Source: Candidatus Yaniella excrementigallinarum (lineage in GTDB: Bacteria > Actinomycetota > Actinomycetes > Actinomycetales > Micrococcaceae). From it: a DNA stretch of 35,948 nucleotides. The position numbers and the translations under genes were made by a program. The stretch covers positions 1 through 35,948 of the forward strand of contig DXHA01000046.1 of NCBI GenBank assembly GCA_019113675.1. Direction: 5' to 3'. A model generated the notes under the pieces. The model was not told the origin of the DNA. It ran no database searches and saw only the letters and a program-made list of their open reading frames with translations. Below, in pieces: positions 27,661 through 35,948 of this stretch. Positions within the stretch are counted from its first letter, which is position 1; every line of letters starts with the position of its first letter.

Positions 27661-28287
27661 TTAGCGTGAGTAGTGCTCGACGACCAGGTTTTCTTGGATA
27701 GAAACTGGGATATCAGCACGTTTGGGAGCGCGAGCTACCGTCGCACGCAATTTTTCAATCTCTACATCCAAGTAGCCTGGGACATCTGGTAGAACTTCCT
27801 GATGTGCACCTGTAGCTGCAATCTGGAATGGGACCATGCTCTCGCTGCGTTCCGCAACGTGAATCAACTGGCCTTCAGAAACTTGGAAAGATGGGCGGTC
27901 AACTCGCTGACCATCAACCAGGATGTGCTGGTGCACGACCATTTGGCGGGCCTGTGCGATCGTGCGAGCAAATCCAGCACGCAGCACAAGAGCATCTAAG
28001 CGGGATTCAAGAATTTCAACGAGGTTCTCGCCGGCTAGACCCGGACGACGGCGGGCTTCGTTGAAGTATCGGACCATCTGAGATTCACGGATATTGTAAA
28101 TAGCGCGCAGCCGCTGTTTTTCTTTTAGCCGGACCGAGTAGTCAGAGTCTGCGCGACGACGTGCGCGTCCGTGCTGACCTGGACCGTAAGGGCGACGCTC
28201 CATGTACTTTTCAGCTTTTGGAGTCAGTGCAATACCCAATGCGCGTGAATGGCGCACTGTACGACGGGTACGTAAACCTTTAGCCAT
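27661..28287 (-). CDS. rpsD: 30S ribosomal protein S4
   Basis: Primary 16S rRNA-binding protein and in many bacteria a regulator of its own synthesis. From ATG 28287 the product is 208 residues, the usual length. It lacks the zinc-binding Cys cluster of some S4 proteins and has HSRALGIALTPKAEKYMERRPYGPGQHG, LRAIYNIRESQMVRYFNEARR, and the S4 RNA-binding domain LESRLDALVLRAGFARTIAQARQMVVHQHILVDGQRV. A 63-codon in-frame upstream extension to 28476 is not conserved and is rejected; AAGGAAG lies 12 bases before the chosen start. The leader carries an inverted repeat. It is monocistronic by its strong downstream hairpin. Confidence 0.97.
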   Translation of the reverse strand: MAKGLRTRRTVRHSRALGIALTPKAEKYMERRPYGPGQHGRARRRADSDYSVRLKEKQRLRAIYNIRESQMVRYFNEARRRPGLAGENLVEILESRLDALVLRAGFARTIAQARQMVVHQHILVDGQRVDRPSFQVSEGQLIHVAERSESMVPFQIAATGAHQEVLPDVPGYLDVEIEKLRATVARAPKRADIPVSIQENLVVEHYSR

Positions 28288-28337
28288 AGTGTTGTGGCTT
28301 CCTTTTCTTGTCATGCGGTATCGAATGGTTTTGTTAT

Positions 28338-28376
28338 CACTTGCACGACAGAGCCGACTAGCTATTAATGCAAGTG
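28338..28376 (-). other. Inverted repeat in the rpsD leader
   Basis: CACTTGCA and TGCAAGTG (8 perfect pairs, 23-base loop) flank 28346-28368, 51 bases upstream of the rpsD start in the 222-base gap between rarA and rpsD. This could be a leader RNA structure for S4 feedback or a transcription factor site. A possible -10 TAGTAAT lies further upstream, near 28431-28437. The rest of the gap shows nothing I can name. Confidence 0.4.
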
Positions 28377-28509
28377 AATCCTGGCCTCTGATGTCATTGT
28401 TTGCCAGAGAGCTGAGGGTTATACCGCCAACCGTCATTACTACCGTTTCGCGATCATGCGGAAACGTGCCAGACAAGGGGTAACTTTATCAGATGCCTGA
28501 TCTGCACGC

Positions 28510-29979
28510 CTAATTAGTCGAGGTAGTATCGTCTCCGAATTTCGAAGCGGCTTCCTGATTCGCCTGACCGTTGGTAGCAGACTGTTCAGATGTCGGCATC
28601 GGCTCATTATGCAACACCGCACGCAAGCGTTCAAGACGATCAACCAACATATGTTCTCGTCCATTACCAGAGGGCAGATAATATTGCCGATCCGTCAGGT
28701 TATCCGGCAGATACTGCTGATCTGTAATCGCGTGCGGATAGGAATGTGGATATTTATAACCAACACCGTGCCCCATGGCTTTTGCTCCCGGATAGTGTCC
28801 GTCGCGCAATGGTTTAGGCACACTACCGGCGTGTCCGGATTTCACGTCTGCCAGCGCAGCGTCAATAGCTACATAAGAGGCATTAGATTTTGGTGCGGTA
28901 GCCAGATGAATAACTGCCTGGGATAACGGGATACGTCCCTCTGGCATCCCGACCAGCTGCACAGATTGTGCGGCGGCGACGGCGGATTGCAATGCGGTAG
29001 GGTCGGCCATGCCGATATCTTCGGAGGCATGTACGATCAACCGACGTGCAATATAGCGTGGATCTTCACCAGCGTGAATCATCCGGGCCAAGTAGTGCAG
29101 TGCCGCGTCAACGTCTGAGCCACGAATGGATTTGATGAACGCTGAGATGACGTCGTAGTGCTGGTCACCGTCCTTATCGTACCGCAACACGGCCTGGTCC
29201 ATGGCCTTGGCAGCATGTTCAACGGTAATGATCGGTAAGTTTTCGCCGCTGCCCTGGTTCACAGCGACCCCGGCGGACGCTTCCAATGTGGTCAGTGCAC
29301 GGCGGGCATCGCCTTGGGCCATTCGAATCAGATAGTCTCGTGCCTCATCGTTGAGTTCGACCGAGCTATTGAGCCCACGCTCCTCAGTAATAGCCCGGTC
29401 GATAAGTACACCGATGTCATTGTCTGTTAACGGTTCAAGCGTAAGCATGATGGAACGTGACAATAATGGTGAGATAACAGAAAAGGATGGATTCTCGGTT
29501 GTGGCTGCCACCAGGATGACCCAACCATTTTCGACTCCTGGCAACAAAGCATCCTGTTGAGCCTTATTGAAACGGTGGATCTCATCGAGAAACAAGATCG
29601 TGGTACGCCCATACAGGTCGCGGTTATCCAACGCTTGTTCCATAACCCGACGAACATCCTTGACCCCAGAAGATATCGCCGACAGTTCCACAAATTTCCG
29701 ATCCGGTGCCTGCGAGATTACGTGTGCCAAAGTGGTCTTTCCGGTACCGGGCGGACCATACAAAATTAACGAAGACGGCCCGATGTTGTTAGAGCCGGTA
29801 TTTTCTGTGAGTTTTCGTAATGGAGAGCCTTGTGCCAGCAGATGTTGCTGGCCGACGATCTCGTCCAAAGTACGTGGACGCATCCGAACCGCCAAGGGCG
29901 CACCGGCAGCAGACCCCGCTGTGGTGGTGTTTGGATAGTTGTTATCGTCATCGTGAGTCGAAGAGAACAGATCTTGCAC
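28510..29979 (-). CDS. rarA: Replication-associated recombination protein A (AAA+ ATPase)
   Basis: MgsA/RarA-family AAA+ ATPase acting at stalled replication forks, related to clamp loader subunits. The 489-residue product has [16 protein letters not shown], Walker A GPPGTGKT at 75-82, Walker B LFLDEIHR at 129-136, sensor 1 in [13 protein letters not shown], sensor 2 [15 protein letters not shown], and the C-terminal tetramerisation part ([38 protein letters not shown]). GTG start with no ribosome binding site; TAGACT ends six bases before it, so the mRNA is probably leaderless. It is divergent from dtd with only 56 bases between the start codons. Confidence 0.95.
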   Translation of the reverse strand: MQDLFSSTHDDDNNYPNTTTAGSAAGAPLAVRMRPRTLDEIVGQQHLLAQGSPLRKLTENTGSNNIGPSSLILYGPPGTGKTTLAHVISQAPDRKFVELSAISSGVKDVRRVMEQALDNRDLYGRTTILFLDEIHRFNKAQQDALLPGVENGWVILVAATTENPSFSVISPLLSRSIMLTLEPLTDNDIGVLIDRAITEERGLNSSVELNDEARDYLIRMAQGDARRALTTLEASAGVAVNQGSGENLPIITVEHAAKAMDQAVLRYDKDGDQHYDVISAFIKSIRGSDVDAALHYLARMIHAGEDPRYIARRLIVHASEDIGMADPTALQSAVAAAQSVQLVGMPEGRIPLSQAVIHLATAPKSNASYVAIDAALADVKSGHAGSVPKPLRDGHYPGAKAMGHGVGYKYPHSYPHAITDQQYLPDNLTDRQYYLPSGNGREHMLVDRLERLRAVLHNEPMPTSEQSATNGQANQEAASKFGDDTTSTN

Positions 29980-29985
29980 GCTACT

Positions 29986-29991
29986 AGTCTA
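29986..29991 (-). promoter_or_regulatory. Putative -10 element of rarA (leaderless)
   Basis: TAGACT (minus strand) lies six bases before the GTG start of rarA, so transcription would begin at the start codon. It is the same hexamer found before the hydrolase gene. No -35 consensus is evident. Confidence 0.5.
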
Positions 29992-30022
29992 GTGATTGCC
30001 AGCCGGGTACGGTATTGGCTAT

Positions 30023-30028
30023 TAGAAT
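30023..30028 (+). promoter_or_regulatory. Putative -10 element of dtd (leaderless)
   Basis: TAGAAT ends seven bases before the dtd ATG at 30036, placing the transcript start at the start codon. No Shine-Dalgarno sequence precedes the ATG. An overlapping alternative -10, TATTAG (30020-30025), has TTGCCA 18 bases upstream. Confidence 0.5.
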
Positions 30029-30035
30029 TGGGGTC

Positions 30036-30488
30036 ATGCGCGCAGTCATTCAAGTAGTTTCTCAAGCGAGTGTCACCGTCGAAAAACAACGTATCGGTGA
30101 AATCACTGGTCCGGGACTGATGATTCTTTTGGGTGTTCATGTAGATGACACTCAAAAACAAGCTGATGCCCTGGTAAATAAAATTTTGAATCTTCGTATC
30201 TTAGGCGAGGAACATTCGGCGTTGGAACTACATGCACCGGTTCTAGTGGTGTCGCAGTTCACGCTATATGCCGATGTACGAACAGGACGTAGGCCTTCCT
30301 GGTCCAAGGCTGCACGTCCTGAGCAGTCCGAACCGCTCTATGAGTATTTCGTCCACCAAATTCGCAATCAGGGACTCGAAGTTGAAACCGGTCAGTTTGG
30401 CGCGATGATGGACATCTCATTGACTAATACCGGCCCGTTTACGCTCGTGATAGATTCTGATGATTTAGCAGCCCCTCGTAGAGGCTAA
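30036..30488 (+). CDS. dtd: D-aminoacyl-tRNA deacylase
   Basis: Removes D-amino acids (and glycine from tRNA-Ala) from mischarged tRNA. The 150-residue product begins MRAVIQVVSQASVTV, has VSQFTLYADVRTGRRPSWSKAA with the conserved active-site segment, and ends with NTGPFTLVIDS containing the Gly-Pro motif that screens chirality. An in-frame TTG at 30015 would add seven residues, which I reject. It is divergent from rarA and convergent with aspS, from which it is separated by a terminator hairpin. Confidence 0.96.
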   Translation: MRAVIQVVSQASVTVEKQRIGEITGPGLMILLGVHVDDTQKQADALVNKILNLRILGEEHSALELHAPVLVVSQFTLYADVRTGRRPSWSKAARPEQSEPLYEYFVHQIRNQGLEVETGQFGAMMDISLTNTGPFTLVIDSDDLAAPRRG

Positions 30489-30649
30489 GCGCACTGGTCT
30501 TGTTCTGTTCCAACCCCACACCTACGGTTTTCTGTGATAGCCATACATAATGAGAAACCATCAGCCACTCATGACTGGCACAACATAAAACGCTGTAGTG
30601 TTTGGGCGCGTCAGTCATTAAGGCTAAGAACCAAGCCGTAGAAGGTAGG

Positions 30650-30693
30650 AAAGGCACCGATATAACCCAGTTGGGTGCCCAACCGGTGCCTTT
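30650..30693. terminator. Bidirectional terminator between dtd and aspS
   Basis: AAAGGCACCG and CGGTGCCTTT form a 10-bp stem around a 24-base loop that itself contains ACCCA-GT-TGGGT. Each direction ends the stem with TTTC. It lies 17 bases past the aspS stop (minus) and about 160 past the dtd stop (plus), so it probably serves both convergent genes. The 160-base gap after dtd shows no gene. Confidence 0.65.
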
Positions 30694-30709
30694 CTACTTG
30701 GAGTCGTTG

Positions 30710-32515
30710 CTATTCTTCGTCAGAACCTTCTTCGTCTTCTGGCTCATAATCGACACCGGTTTCTGCTCGTTGCTCAGCGGTGATCGGCGCTGGTGCATCA
30801 GTCAGTGGATCATGCCCGTTTCCTGTCTTAGGAAATGCAATGACTTCACGAATAGAATCGGTACCGGCCAATAGCGCGATAATACGATCCCAACCAAAAG
30901 CAATGCCGCCGTGCGGTGGGGCCCCGTATTGGAAAGCGTCAAGCAGGAAACCAAATTTTTCTTGTGCTGCTTCTTCAGAAATCCCCATGACATTGAAGAC
31001 TCGTTTTTGCACGTCCTGATCGTGGATACGGATTGATCCTCCGCCGATTTCGTTGCCGTTGACAACAATATCGTAGGCGTACGCCAGAGCTTCGTCTGGG
31101 GTGGTATCGAAAGTATTCAGGTATTCCGGCTTCGGTGAGGTAAATGCGTGATGGACTGCAGTCCAAGCACCATCTCCAATTGCCACATCACCTTCGGCTT
31201 CGGCGGCAGCTGCAGGCTCGAACATTGGTGCGTCAACGACCCAAACAAACGCCCAGTCTTGTTTTTCAGCCGGTACCTCGGAGTTGGTTTTGATGAGGCC
31301 AACGCGATGTCCGATCTCAACACGTGCTGCACCCAGTAGCGCGCGGGATTCAGCTGGTTTACCCGCAGCGAAGAAAATAGCATCGCCTGGGTTTGCGCCG
31401 GTTTTTTCGGCCAGCCCAGCAAGTTCCGTTTCCGAAATATTTTTTGACACCGGGCCTGTTAATTCACCGTCTTCCTTGTACAAGACGTAAGCCAACCCAT
31501 GGGCGCCACGTTGTTTGGCCCATTCTTGCCATGCATCCAGCTGACGACGCGGTTGAGATCCGCCACCCGGCATGACCACGGCACCAACGTACTCGTTTTG
31601 GAAGACACGGAACGGGGTGTCGGCGAAGTACGCCGTCATATCCGTTAGTGGCAAACCAAAGCGGAGGTCTGGTTTATCGGTACCGTATTTTTCCATTGCT
31701 TCTTTGTAGGTAATACGGGGTATTGGCGTTGGAATTTCAACGCCAATAAGCTTCCATATTGAAACCAATAGTTCTTCGGCCAGGCCGATAATATCGTCCT
31801 GTTCTACGAAAGAAGCTTCAATATCTAACTGGGTGAACTCCGGCTGACGATCGGCACGGAAATCCTCGTCACGGTAACAGCGTGCGATCTGATAGTAGCG
31901 TTCTATACCCCCGACTTGCAGCAGTTGTTTAAACAACTGCGGTGATTGTGGCAACGCATACCAAGACCCAGGTGCCAATCGTGCTGGTACTAGGAAGTCT
32001 CTGGCGCCTTCCGGTGTCGAACGCGTCAAGGTTGGTGTTTCAACCTCAATAAATTCTTGATCCGCCAGCAGGTTGCGTGCCGTCCGGTTGACCTCAGAAC
32101 GCAAACGCATAATGCGTGCTGGGTCGGGACGGCGTAAATCCAAATACCGGTGTTTCAAGCGAACTTCTTCGCCGACTTCAACGTGCTCGTCAATCTGGAA
32201 GGGCAAAGCTGCCGCAGTATTTAATACGGTTACCTCTGATGCAAAAAGTTCTACGTCACCGGAAGCAATATTAGAGTTTTCGCTACCTTCAGGGCGGGCT
32301 CTAACTTCAGCATTTACTTGCAACACGTATTCGTTGCGCAATTGATCGAATTTCGACTCATCGTGGATCACGATTTGTGCTATGCCTGAAGCATCACGAA
32401 GGTCGATAAAAGCTACCCCACCGTGGTCACGGCGGCGGGCCACCCAGCCTGCCACGGTAACGGTTTGGCCAATGTTTTCGGCATTGAGTGTGCCGAGTTT
32501 ATGGGTGCGAAGCAC
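30710..32515 (-). CDS. aspS: Aspartyl-tRNA synthetase
   Basis: Class II synthetase charging tRNA-Asp. The 601-residue bacterial-type protein has the anticodon OB domain ([26 protein letters not shown]), class II motif 1 region (HRYLDLRRP), [12 protein letters not shown], motif 2 [20 protein letters not shown], the inserted GAD domain (about 290-420), and motif 3 [13 protein letters not shown]. Whether it also charges tRNA-Asn cannot be told from the sequence alone. The GTG start at 32513-32515 has AAGGGG nine bases upstream. It is 76 bases downstream of hisS, so the two may share a transcript. Confidence 0.97.
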   Translation of the reverse strand: MLRTHKLGTLNAENIGQTVTVAGWVARRRDHGGVAFIDLRDASGIAQIVIHDESKFDQLRNEYVLQVNAEVRARPEGSENSNIASGDVELFASEVTVLNTAAALPFQIDEHVEVGEEVRLKHRYLDLRRPDPARIMRLRSEVNRTARNLLADQEFIEVETPTLTRSTPEGARDFLVPARLAPGSWYALPQSPQLFKQLLQVGGIERYYQIARCYRDEDFRADRQPEFTQLDIEASFVEQDDIIGLAEELLVSIWKLIGVEIPTPIPRITYKEAMEKYGTDKPDLRFGLPLTDMTAYFADTPFRVFQNEYVGAVVMPGGGSQPRRQLDAWQEWAKQRGAHGLAYVLYKEDGELTGPVSKNISETELAGLAEKTGANPGDAIFFAAGKPAESRALLGAARVEIGHRVGLIKTNSEVPAEKQDWAFVWVVDAPMFEPAAAAEAEGDVAIGDGAWTAVHHAFTSPKPEYLNTFDTTPDEALAYAYDIVVNGNEIGGGSIRIHDQDVQKRVFNVMGISEEAAQEKFGFLLDAFQYGAPPHGGIAFGWDRIIALLAGTDSIREVIAFPKTGNGHDPLTDAPAPITAEQRAETGVDYEPEDEEGSDEE

Positions 32516-32591
32516 GTTGTGTTTCCCCTTTTGAGTTCTACGTGGATAAAAATCGTTGTGGTATCCGTGGATATTGTACCGGCGTGGTATT

Positions 32592-33953
32592 TTACTGTGC
32601 TGACAGGTCCACTGCTGCGGTTTGTGGGCGCAAGTCTTCTGCCGGCGGCATCCAGGTTTCTAAATCAACTTGTGTCTGATTCCCGCTTCGGATGTCTTTG
32701 ATCTCGTAGACCGGATTACCTGTTTGATCATGACTAGTGAACCAGACGTATGGTATTCCGCGACGGTCAGCGTGCCGGATCTGCTTTCCGAATTTATCGG
32801 CCTTAGTGGCAACCTCGGTGCTGATCCCCCGCCCACGCAGTTTCTGGGCGATATCTTGTGCAGCCGACCAGTCCTCATCGGACGTCAGAGCTACATAGAC
32901 TGCAGTAGGCACTGAACGTGACGCTTCAGCCATGTTCTTAGCAAAGATTCTAGATACTAATCGAGTCACACCAATAGATAGCCCAACACCCGGGAAGGTA
33001 CGTTTGCCTTTAGTGGCAAGCGAGTCGTAGCGCCCACCGGAACAAATAGACCCAAGCTGCTCATGACCGACCAGGTTGGTTTCGTATACGGTACCGGTGT
33101 AATAATCCAAGCCGCGAGCAATTGAAAGGTCTGCTACGGCTTTCCCCGGGGCGCGTTTATCGAGTTCATCAATGACTTCAGCTAGCTCGCTAAGCCCTTC
33201 AGCTAGCAATTCGTCTTCAACACCAAGGCTTTGGACCTGTTCAACGAAGGACGAATCTGTAGTCCGGATCTGGGCGAGTTTCAATGCTAGCTCGGCCTGC
33301 TCAGCACTGGCACCGATTTCTTGTTGTAAGCCTTCTGCGACTTTTTCTGGTCCAATTTTTTCGAGTTTATCAATGTTGCGTAAGACCCCGGCAGTATCTT
33401 CTATACCGATGCCCCGATAGAATCCTTCTGCCAGTTTGCGGTTGTTGATCCGAATAATAAATTCGCCGATTGGCAGTTTGGATAATGCTTCGGCCATTAC
33501 TAGTGCCACGTCAATATCATTTCGGAAATCGAGATTACCATCGCCTACCACATCAATGTCGGCCTGGGTGAACTCCCGCGCACGCCCTTCTTGTGGGCGC
33601 TCGCCGCGCCAAACTTTTTGAATCTGGTAGCGGCGAAATGGGAAAGTTAGATACCCCGCGTTCTCTGTTACATAACGAGCAAATGGCACTGTCAGGTCAA
33701 AATGCAGCGCCAACCGCGATAAATCCTGCGGATCAGGAGCCTCGGTTTCATGGATACGCGAAACCGTATAAACCTCTTTATCTATCTCGCCTTTACGCAA
33801 TAAAGTGCCTAAAGTTTCAACCGCGCGGGTTTCAATATTGGAAAACCCGTGGAGTTCAAAAACTTCTGCCAGCGTATCAAGTACATGGAGTTCAACGAGA
33901 CGTTCCTGTGGCAACCATTCGTGAAATCCAGATAGCGAAGTCTTACGGGACAT
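32592..33953 (-). CDS. hisS: Histidyl-tRNA synthetase
   Basis: Class II synthetase charging tRNA-His. From ATG 33953 the product is 453 residues. It has [15 protein letters not shown] at the N-terminus, [13 protein letters not shown], motif 2 [26 protein letters not shown], the histidine-specific [13 protein letters not shown] and [11 protein letters not shown], motif 3 [11 protein letters not shown], and a C-terminal anticodon domain. A TTG eight codons upstream (33977) is possible but non-conserved; GGAG lies 11 bases before the ATG. It is divergent from the DUF349 gene. Confidence 0.96.
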   Translation of the reverse strand: MSRKTSLSGFHEWLPQERLVELHVLDTLAEVFELHGFSNIETRAVETLGTLLRKGEIDKEVYTVSRIHETEAPDPQDLSRLALHFDLTVPFARYVTENAGYLTFPFRRYQIQKVWRGERPQEGRAREFTQADIDVVGDGNLDFRNDIDVALVMAEALSKLPIGEFIIRINNRKLAEGFYRGIGIEDTAGVLRNIDKLEKIGPEKVAEGLQQEIGASAEQAELALKLAQIRTTDSSFVEQVQSLGVEDELLAEGLSELAEVIDELDKRAPGKAVADLSIARGLDYYTGTVYETNLVGHEQLGSICSGGRYDSLATKGKRTFPGVGLSIGVTRLVSRIFAKNMAEASRSVPTAVYVALTSDEDWSAAQDIAQKLRGRGISTEVATKADKFGKQIRHADRRGIPYVWFTSHDQTGNPVYEIKDIRSGNQTQVDLETWMPPAEDLRPQTAAVDLSAQ

Positions 33954-34060
33954 AGGGGTATATTCTCCAGGGTTCAATAGGCTGTTGCAATGCGCACTTC
34001 AGTGGCTTCTAATTAAAGTACTCTGCCATTGTATGTGTTTCGCGTAAGCTATCAGTGACC

Positions 34061-34093
34061 ATCTCATCTGAATTATCCAATGGCTTATGAGAT
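34061..34093. other. Inverted repeat in the hisS-DUF349 divergent region
   Basis: ATCTCAT and ATGAGAT (7 perfect pairs, 19-base spacer) lie in the 167-base gap between the divergent hisS and DUF349 starts, 27 bases before the latter. It may be an operator or leader hairpin; I see no convincing -10/-35 pair in the gap. Confidence 0.3.
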
Positions 34094-34120
34094 TTCCCAC
34101 CTAGGAAGAAAGTTTTAGCG

Positions 34121-35482
34121 GTGACAACGAGTCAACAACCCGACGCTCCAAAACCAGCAGCCCCAAAACCAGGTTCTGTAACTCCAGCCGAAATTAGCCC
34201 TGTTGCGCCCGTAGCGCCTGTCCCGGCATATACGTCTGATCTAGCAGAGGCCAAGCAGTTTGCCGAGGTTTCAGACAACGGAGTCGTAACGCTACTCGAC
34301 GGTGACGAAAAAATTGAAGTCGGTCAAGTACCTGAAGCATCGCAAGAGGACGCTTTAGCCTATTACGTTCGTAAATATGATGACGTAATGACGCAGCTAC
34401 AGCTGTTGACCCAGCGTCTTGAGACCGACGCATCAAATCGGGAATTAGAAAAGACCCTCGATCAGATCGACGAAACAATCGCTAAACGGCAGATGGTTGG
34501 CGACATGGCAAAACTCCGTGAAGCTTCTCAACAGCTTCGCGATGAGCTTGCGCAGCGGCAGGCCCAACAACAAGCCCAGCGCGAAGAAGCACAAGCTGAA
34601 CAACATGCTGCACGGGAAGCCATCGTCGAGCACGCCGAACAAGTAGCTAGCCAAGATCCTGCTAAGACGCAATGGAAACAATCAACCGCCAAGATGCGCG
34701 AGCTATTTGATCAATGGCGGGCAACCCAAAAAGCTGGGCCTCGGCTATCCCGTGCTACCGAGGATGCTCTCTGGGGGCGCTTTCGTACTGCACGCAATAC
34801 TTTCGAGAAAAATCGCCGAGCATTCTTTTCTCAGCTAGACGCGCGCAATGCCGAAGCGAAGAAGATCAAAGAAGAACTTATTTCGCGTGCCGAATCCTTA
34901 CAAAATTCGTCCGAGTGGGGTCCGACCACACTCAAATACCGAGACCTGATGGCGGAATGGAAGAAGTCTCCTCGAGCTTCGCGCAAAGACGATGATGCGC
35001 TTTGGGCACGTTTCCGTGGCGCGCAAGATGTCTTCTTTAAAGCCAGAGATGCTGCTAATGCCAAGATCGATCGGGAATACGAGGCGAATCTTGAAGTCAA
35101 AGAACAACTGCTTAAAGAGGCTGAACAGCACCTGCCGTTCAAGAATCTCGAATCTGCACGCGCTGTCGTAAAAGACCTACGTGCACGCTGGGATGAAGCT
35201 GGTCGCGTTCCGCGCAAAGACATGAAACGTGTGGAAGCTGATTTTCGCAGATTTGAACAAGCTCTCATTGACTTAGAGGATGAGCACTGGCGTCGCAATG
35301 ACCCAGAAACAAAAGCTCGTACTAGCTCGGCGCTGACACAGTTGGAAGAGACCATTGAACAACTTGAAGCAGAACTTGCCGAGGCCCAACAAGCAGGGGA
35401 TCAAAAGAAAATTACTGCTACACAAGAGGCTTTAGACGCCCGTCGCCAGTGGCTACAAGTGGTTCAAGCAGCTGACGAGTAG
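34121..35482 (+). CDS. DUF349-repeat coiled-coil protein
   Basis: Cytoplasmic protein of 453 residues, function unknown. Residues 1-40 are Ala/Pro-rich and low complexity, residues 85-175 form a Gln/Glu/Ala-rich coiled coil, and three DUF349 repeats follow at about 166-238, 247-315 and 325-392, each with the pattern W-(10-15)-G/P-R-(6-8)-LW-x-RF (RLSRATEDALWGRF, RASRKDDDALWARF, RVPRKDMKRVEADF). A second Glu/Gln-rich coiled coil ends the protein. The GTG start has AGGAAG 12 bases upstream. It is divergent from hisS, a common arrangement in actinobacteria, and ends in a strong terminator. Confidence 0.88.
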   Translation: MTTSQQPDAPKPAAPKPGSVTPAEISPVAPVAPVPAYTSDLAEAKQFAEVSDNGVVTLLDGDEKIEVGQVPEASQEDALAYYVRKYDDVMTQLQLLTQRLETDASNRELEKTLDQIDETIAKRQMVGDMAKLREASQQLRDELAQRQAQQQAQREEAQAEQHAAREAIVEHAEQVASQDPAKTQWKQSTAKMRELFDQWRATQKAGPRLSRATEDALWGRFRTARNTFEKNRRAFFSQLDARNAEAKKIKEELISRAESLQNSSEWGPTTLKYRDLMAEWKKSPRASRKDDDALWARFRGAQDVFFKARDAANAKIDREYEANLEVKEQLLKEAEQHLPFKNLESARAVVKDLRARWDEAGRVPRKDMKRVEADFRRFEQALIDLEDEHWRRNDPETKARTSSALTQLEETIEQLEAELAEAQQAGDQKKITATQEALDARRQWLQVVQAADE

Positions 35483-35514
35483 ACGTATTAGACACAAGTC
35501 CTAAAAAGTTATCC

Positions 35515-35554
35515 ACAGTCCCGGCCGACACACCTTCGGCTGGGACTGTTTTTT
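35515..35554 (+). terminator. Strong intrinsic terminator of the DUF349 gene
   Basis: ACAGTCCC and GGGACTGT, extended inward by GGCCGA / TCGGCT with one mismatch, form a GC-rich stem of about 13 bp followed by TTTTTT (35549-35554). It lies 32 bases after the DUF349 stop codon. It also overlaps a perfect DnaA-box-like TTATCCACA (35509-35517), probably by chance. Confidence 0.9.
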
Positions 35555-35568
35555 GTAACCATAGAGTC

Positions 35569-35948
35569 ATGATGACTACCTCAGTAAATAGTTCTGTGAC
35601 CAACCAGTACGGCTTGTATGTCCCCCATGACCCTTTTTCGCCGACCGAATTATCTGCAATGGCATATCACGGTATGCTGCGCGCTCAATTCGGTCCCTAT
35701 TATGTCGATGCGGATCTTCCCGACACGGCCACACAGCGTGCCAAAGCTGTACGAATGGCCGCAGAACATATCATCACTGGAGATTGGACAGCTACACTAC
35801 TAACAGCCGCTTGGATCCATACCGGTGGACAAGCACCAGAAATGTTAGAGGCCGGAACCGCAGAGTATCAAAAGAGCCGTTCACAGCCGGGAGTTCATCC
35901 TATGGCATTACGTCACGTTGACTATTTACAACGCCCTGAGCTTGCAGA
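35569..35948 (+). CDS. Uncharacterised protein, C-terminus cut off by the window edge
   Basis: About 126 residues are visible from the tandem ATG codons at 35569 and 35572, with the frame open to the edge. The visible part has FSPTELSAMAYHGML near residues 24-38, YYVDADLPDTATQRAKAVRMAA and LTAAWIHTGG near 78-87. This pattern (a leading helix, an Asp-Pro-Asp-rich turn, a ~30-residue helix and a TAAW-(I/V)-H motif) resembles the actinobacterial proteins annotated as AbiEi-like type IV antitoxins, often found after DUF349 genes, but the resemblance is from memory and weak. No ribosome binding site is obvious; TAGAGT at 35562-35567 could be a -10 for a leaderless start. Confidence 0.6.
   Translation, partial: MMTTSVNSSVTNQYGLYVPHDPFSPTELSAMAYHGMLRAQFGPYYVDADLPDTATQRAKAVRMAAEHIITGDWTATLLTAAWIHTGGQAPEMLEAGTAEYQKSRSQPGVHPMALRHVDYLQRPELA

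Noticed and set aside
28288-28476. N-terminal extension of rpsD to 28476
   Set aside because: The extra 63 codons have no S4 similarity, and the ATG at 28287 gives the standard length with a ribosome binding site.
35509-35517. Perfect DnaA box TTATCCACA
   Set aside because: Only a single copy is seen, it overlaps the stem of a terminator, and no dnaA, dnaN or AT-rich cluster is nearby, so it is not an origin.
1-35948. CRISPR arrays, tRNA or rRNA genes, insertion sequences, prophage
   Set aside because: No regular repeats, transposase or phage motifs, or tRNA-like structures were seen; gaps between genes are all under 230 bases.

Overview
The window is chromosomal core DNA of a Gram-positive actinobacterium, most likely Micrococcales (Micrococcaceae-like). 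The evidence is the gene order (rarA-rpsD-alaS-ruvX-mltG-aro-efp-nusB-pyr-mihF-gmk-rpoZ-coaBC-metK-priA), the mycobacterial-type integration host factor mIHF, a PriA without ATPase motifs, a DUF349 protein and frequent GTG starts. Base composition looks near 50% GC by eye, low for this group. Genus is a guess. I saw no mobile elements, CRISPR arrays, rRNA or tRNA genes. No gene-free stretch exceeds 300 bases.

Layout: 1-1225 is the 5' part of a glycerol kinase gene (minus), divergent from an alpha/beta hydrolase (plus). From about 28287 down to 2254 nearly everything is on the minus strand. Transcription order is rpsD, a small membrane protein, alaS, ruvX, mltG, aroE, aroC, an aroK-aroB fusion, efp, nusB, then the pyrimidine operon (pyrR-pyrB-pyrC-membrane ORF-carA-carB-pyrF), then mihF-gmk-rpoZ-coaBC-metK-priA. 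The right end holds rarA (minus) divergent from dtd (plus), aspS and hisS (minus), a plus-strand DUF349 protein and a truncated plus-strand ORF.

How the genes work together: the pyr cluster makes UMP from carbamoyl phosphate and aspartate, lacking only pyrD and pyrE here. It starts with PyrR, and just ahead of pyrR lies a good match to the PyrR-binding RNA loop next to the ribosome binding site, which suggests PyrR-dependent translational repression. The aro genes give shikimate-pathway steps to chorismate. mltG and ruvX are cell-wall and RNA/DNA processing genes. alaS, aspS, hisS, dtd, rpsD and efp are translation genes.

Most notable observation: CarA, the glutaminase subunit of carbamoyl-phosphate synthetase, has lost its catalytic residues. 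The nucleophilic Cys in the GICLGHQ motif is Gly (GIGLGHQ), the catalytic His of the HPE motif is Tyr (YPE), and the NHGF glutamine-pocket motif reads NHEY. The gene is otherwise full length, in frame, and sits in an intact operon with a normal-looking CarB. This predicts an ammonia-dependent carbamoyl-phosphate synthetase, functionally like vertebrate CPS I. Other items of interest are the aroK-aroB fusion, which retains what looks like the old aroB start at its junction, and several promoters placed 6-7 bases before start codons (leaderless genes).
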